From CAYLKS01 sp964384205 [NCBI: uncultured bacterium] (GTDB lineage: Bacteria > JAGOEH01): a DNA stretch of 6,971 nt. Shown here piece after piece: positions 4,603-6,971 of this stretch. Every line of letters begins with the position of its first letter. Within the stretch, counting starts at the first letter, position 1. A model generated the notes under the pieces. It had not been told where the DNA came from, did not search any database, and saw only the letters and a program-made list of their open reading frames with translations. The translations under genes and the position numbers were made by a program. The DNA lies in contig CAYLKS010000102.1 of NCBI GenBank assembly GCA_964384205.1, forward strand, positions 1-6,971, in the 5' to 3' direction.

Positions 4603-6747
4603 GTGGGTGGTATAACTTCTCTTGATGTATTGAAGAAATATTTTGAATATCGTGATTTCCCAACACAAAGTCAGTTTTGGGAATTAATTGATAGCATGTC
4701 AGTTTCAACTACTGGTAAACAGTCAGAAATAAAGAACTATAATCAAGTGTTAGCAAATTATGCTATTACTTTTTTGTCAACAGATTCAGGTTCTGGAGAA
4801 GTTATTTTAATTAGTTCACCACAAATTGTAACCGGAGTTGAAGGACAACAGTTAACTTTAGTTGGTACAAGTAATAGTGATTTTATTACATTGAGAAATG
4901 GTTCAGGTTTATCTTTATCAACTAATTCAATTCAAATAAAATTAAATGTAGTTGTAACTTTTGTATTTTCAAGGGAACTAAATTTATGGATAGAAAAGTC
5001 CAGAAATTCTGTTGCTACTTCTGGTGGAAATTTGGATTTTGATTTACTCTCAGAAGTATCTTCATCGCAACCATCGAATTACATAGTAATTTTTGATGGG
5101 ACAGAAATAAAAAAAATAACAAAAGAGAATTTTTTATCTGGTTTAAGTACAACACAATTGGCTATTGAAAATGAAGGAGTAGAAATATCATCGACAGTAA
5201 ATAGAATAAATTTTGTTGGTGCTGATATTGAGAGTTCTTTAGCTGGTAATAAAATTAATGTTTATGTACCGCCTCCAAATTTTTGTTCACACTTTAATAC
5301 GACTGATGGTGTAACTGATGCTTTAATTGATGATATTCCAGCATTTACACGAAGGATAGCTGCTCCTTTAAATGAAGGTAATCCTTTTAAAATTGGCGAT
5401 TGGGTAGCCGGAAATTCGTATAAATCTACAAATGAAAATTTTTTAACATATGAAACGAATGAAGATTTTAGTTTAGTTAATGAGACGACTGAAATCACAG
5501 TTACAGTATATGATGCGGATAATTTATCAGTATTATCAAGTCATTGGATGATGATTACTGGTAATATTAGTGTAACAAATAACAATATATTAATCAATAT
5601 TTCAGATTACAGTTCAGATCAATTTAAATTTAAAGCTAAATTTAGATGTGTAGTAGATATTGCTAGTATTATACCAAATGGTGGAAGATTTTCTATTAAG
5701 ATTGAACATAATAATGGTGTTGAAGGTGTTTTTGTTAAAGAACAATCTGACATATTTTACGACAATCAGCCGTTTCTCGCCGTTATAGATAATTTAAATA
5801 TAAATGAAAACAATATTATATTAAAACAAATTAGTGGTGTATATTATTATGATTTAAATACATCATTTAATGTAAATTTAGCAACTATAAATTATCATAA
5901 TAGTAATAGTTATCAAATGAGTTCATCAATTGAAATTAACGGCGAAGATTATGGTTTAAATCTGTTATCACTAGATTCAACTCATTTAAGTAATTGGACA
6001 AATATATATAACGATATAAATTCATTTTATACTAACAACAATTGGTTAATAATTCAACCAAATATTTTTAGACAAATTAATGCTAAAATTAAAGCTAGAA
6101 TTAATGATTGGTCGATAGGAAGCTGGATATATAGTTCAGAAAAAAATATTTTGATTGATACTTATACTGATAATTCAACTTCAATATTTGAGGATTTTCG
6201 AAATGAATCGAGAAGATTACAATCAGATTATGCTACACCTTGGGATAGTTCGCATGATTTAAATAGTAATGATGGTTTACAGCTTAAAAATAGTCAACTA
6301 ATTTATCCTTCAGAAGATTATACAAGTTATAATCCATTTTCTACTAGTCAACCAAATTATTTAAATTTAACTGGAGTGCGTTATTTTAGGAGTAGATTTT
6401 ATCACACAAATATATCTCATTCAAATGGAAGATTTCAGTTATTAAATCATAATATTAATGAAAATAATATTATCAACCATAATATATTAATTGAAATATC
6501 TTTAGATAAAACAAATTGGTATATTGTTAATGATTTATATGTTGGTGGAAGTTTGAGTAATGGTAGTGGTTGTCGAATTAATGCTGATGTGTATAATTTA
6601 AATTTAAATAATCAAATTGAATTTACATTAGGAACTGGTGGTTTTACAGATGCTTCATCAGAGTGGGGTATTTGGTATAGAATAAGTTTTGATGAAAATT
6701 ATTTTGCAAAATACATTGGTTCGTTTGAGATTGTAAATTGGATTTAA
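4603..6747 (+). CDS. tail-fibre-like or receptor-binding structural protein
   Basis: This gene encodes 714 residues from GTG, with a full-strength AAGGAGG (4588-4594) eight bases upstream. The N-terminal segment LKKYFEYRDFPTQSQFWELI (10-29) matches a motif common at the start of phage tail fibres and related structural proteins ('LK.YF..GD.PT..QF..LID'). Next is a beta-rich module (52-136, GVEGQQLTLVGTS at 78-90, ending LWIEKSRNS). A turn-like segment follows, NYIVIFDGTEIKKIT (159-173). Then comes GVEISSTVNRINFVGADI (192-209), ending in a proline-rich linker YVPPP (221-225). From 226 to about 580 it is Asn/Ser/Tyr-rich beta structure. The last 125 residues (ITYF-type strands, EISLDKTNWY at 631-640, YIGSFEIVNW at 704-713) look like a beta-sandwich tip. 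No catalytic motif, coiled coil or signal peptide was seen. It would attach through the N-terminus and contact the host through the C-terminus. The specific receptor is unknown. Confidence 0.8.
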   Translation: MGGITSLDVLKKYFEYRDFPTQSQFWELIDSMSVSTTGKQSEIKNYNQVLANYAITFLSTDSGSGEVILISSPQIVTGVEGQQLTLVGTSNSDFITLRNGSGLSLSTNSIQIKLNVVVTFVFSRELNLWIEKSRNSVATSGGNLDFDLLSEVSSSQPSNYIVIFDGTEIKKITKENFLSGLSTTQLAIENEGVEISSTVNRINFVGADIESSLAGNKINVYVPPPNFCSHFNTTDGVTDALIDDIPAFTRRIAAPLNEGNPFKIGDWVAGNSYKSTNENFLTYETNEDFSLVNETTEITVTVYDADNLSVLSSHWMMITGNISVTNNNILINISDYSSDQFKFKAKFRCVVDIASIIPNGGRFSIKIEHNNGVEGVFVKEQSDIFYDNQPFLAVIDNLNINENNIILKQISGVYYYDLNTSFNVNLATINYHNSNSYQMSSSIEINGEDYGLNLLSLDSTHLSNWTNIYNDINSFYTNNNWLIIQPNIFRQINAKIKARINDWSIGSWIYSSEKNILIDTYTDNSTSIFEDFRNESRRLQSDYATPWDSSHDLNSNDGLQLKNSQLIYPSEDYTSYNPFSTSQPNYLNLTGVRYFRSRFYHTNISHSNGRFQLLNHNINENNIINHNILIEISLDKTNWYIVNDLYVGGSLSNGSGCRINADVYNLNLNNQIEFTLGTGGFTDASSEWGIWYRISFDENYFAKYIGSFEIVNWI

Positions 6748-6763
6748 TTATTTTTTCTTAATT

Positions 6764-6804
6764 AAAAGGAGGATTGCGCATCGAAATTTTTTGCGCAAAT
6801 TTTT
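6764..6804 (+). promoter_or_regulatory. split ribosome binding site: SD, hairpin, then ATG
   Basis: AAAAGGAGG (6764-6772) is one of the strongest SDs in the window but lies 32 bases before the ATG at 6805. Between them, TTGCGCA (6774-6780) pairs perfectly with TGCGCAA (6792-6798) around an 11-base loop. If the hairpin folds, only 6773 and 6799-6804 separate the SD from the ATG, seven bases, a normal spacing. T4 gene 25 is a known precedent for a hairpin bringing a distant SD to its start. The stem is also followed by ATTTTT, so a weak intrinsic terminator after the fibre gene is the alternative reading. Confidence 0.55.
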
Positions 6805-6951
6805 ATGATAGTTTGTAAAAAAATTGACAAAAATTTTTATATTTTAGAAATTAACCCGTCTGGTGAGAATAATATTGTTTATAAATTTACACTTAAAAGG
6901 AGTGAACTTTATGAATTATATACTATATTAAGGGGTTTTTTTCAAGATTGA
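6805..6951 (+). CDS. small protein of 48 residues, unknown function
   Basis: The frame runs from ATG at 6805 to TGA (6949-6951). The product begins MIVCKKIDKNFYILEINPSG and ends with YTILRGFFQD. Composition is that of a real soluble protein, with alternating hydrophobic residues (FYILEI, NIVYKFTL) suggesting two beta strands, a Pro-Ser-Gly-Glu turn between them, and then a helix (SELYELYTILRGFF). No family is recognised. No SD lies directly before the ATG; the split arrangement at 6764-6804 probably supplies it. It follows the fibre gene after 57 bases, so it may be a fibre accessory or chaperone, but that is position-based guesswork. A second SD-ATG pair lies inside it in another frame (6895-6913) and encodes only six residues. 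Confidence 0.55.
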   Translation: MIVCKKIDKNFYILEINPSGENNIVYKFTLKRSELYELYTILRGFFQD

Positions 6952-6960
6952 TTTATTTTT

Positions 6961-6966
6961 AGGGGG
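6961..6966 (+). promoter_or_regulatory. SD-like sequence of a gene starting beyond the right edge
   Basis: AGGGGG lies ten bases after the stop of the 48-residue gene and five bases before the end of the window. No start codon follows within the window, so a gene would begin within the next few bases outside it. The spacing and close packing fit the other + strand genes. Confidence 0.35.
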
Positions 6967-6971
6967 TTTGC

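Noticed and set aside
4502-4708. Minus-strand open frame of 68 codons crossing the start of the fibre gene
   Set aside because: It is antisense to two well-initiated + strand genes and their junction, and the product has no recognisable features.
5262-5498. Minus-strand open frame of 78 codons inside the fibre gene
   Set aside because: It lies entirely antisense to the coding frame of the fibre gene and its product shows no recognisable features.
5796-6480. Repeated NINENNII segments in the fibre protein (about residues 399-406 and 617-624)
   Set aside because: Asn/Ile-rich low complexity is expected at this base composition, and flanking sequence does not match, so no domain repeat is claimed.
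6774-6818. TTG start at 6774 giving a 14-residue peptide after AAAAGGAGG
   Set aside because: Spacing from the SD is one base, too short for initiation, and the frame stops at 6816-6818.
1-6971. Alternative genetic code
   Set aside because: TAA, TAG and TGA each end a credible gene and none appears within a credible coding frame.

Overview
The window reads as a piece of a tailed-phage or prophage genome from a very AT-rich source; I estimate the G+C at well under a third by eye. Stop codons TAA, TAG and TGA are all used normally, so nothing suggests recoding. Starts ATG and GTG both occur, and most genes have a clear Shine-Dalgarno (SD) sequence (GAGGAG, AAGGAGG, GAAAGG). That favours an SD-using low-GC host, such as a Firmicute or Fusobacterium-like bacterium, but the host cannot be fixed from the sequence. 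A phage origin rests on a gp53-like baseplate wedge protein and a 714-residue tail-fibre-like protein on the + strand. No tRNA, rRNA, CRISPR array or transposase gene was seen.

Layout. At the left edge (1-469, + strand) is the acidic C-terminal tail of a truncated gene, overlapping a small lipoprotein gene. Next comes a two-gene operon on the opposite strand (about 3145 down to 491). It has a promoter-like sequence, a MoxR-type AAA+ ATPase, a stem-loop, a DUF2201-type protein combining an HExxH metallopeptidase-like domain with a VWA domain, and an intrinsic terminator. From 3215 rightward the + strand resumes with virion genes: a gp53-like wedge protein (3215-3550), an unrecognised 325-residue protein (3608-4585), the tail-fibre-like protein (4603-6747) and a 48-residue protein (6805-6951). 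The next gene probably starts just past the right edge.

How the parts fit. The + strand genes look like a late baseplate/tail cluster. The minus-strand ATPase/VWA pair looks like a self-contained 'moron' placed into it. AAA+ MoxR proteins and VWA-metallopeptidase proteins typically work as a pair, the ATPase remodelling targets brought by its VWA partner. What this pair does for the phage is unknown.

RNA-level structure stands out. A 50-base element (3163-3212 and 3557-3606, 43 of 50 identical, all seven differences transitions) supplies a conserved hairpin plus the SD for two consecutive + strand genes. A truncated third copy (463-482) lies at the other edge of the inverted operon, so the operon is bounded by copies of the element. 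The 48-residue gene has its SD separated from its ATG by a hairpin that, when folded, would restore a 7-base spacing. The minus-strand operon has a 14-bp stem-loop just upstream of the SD of its second gene.
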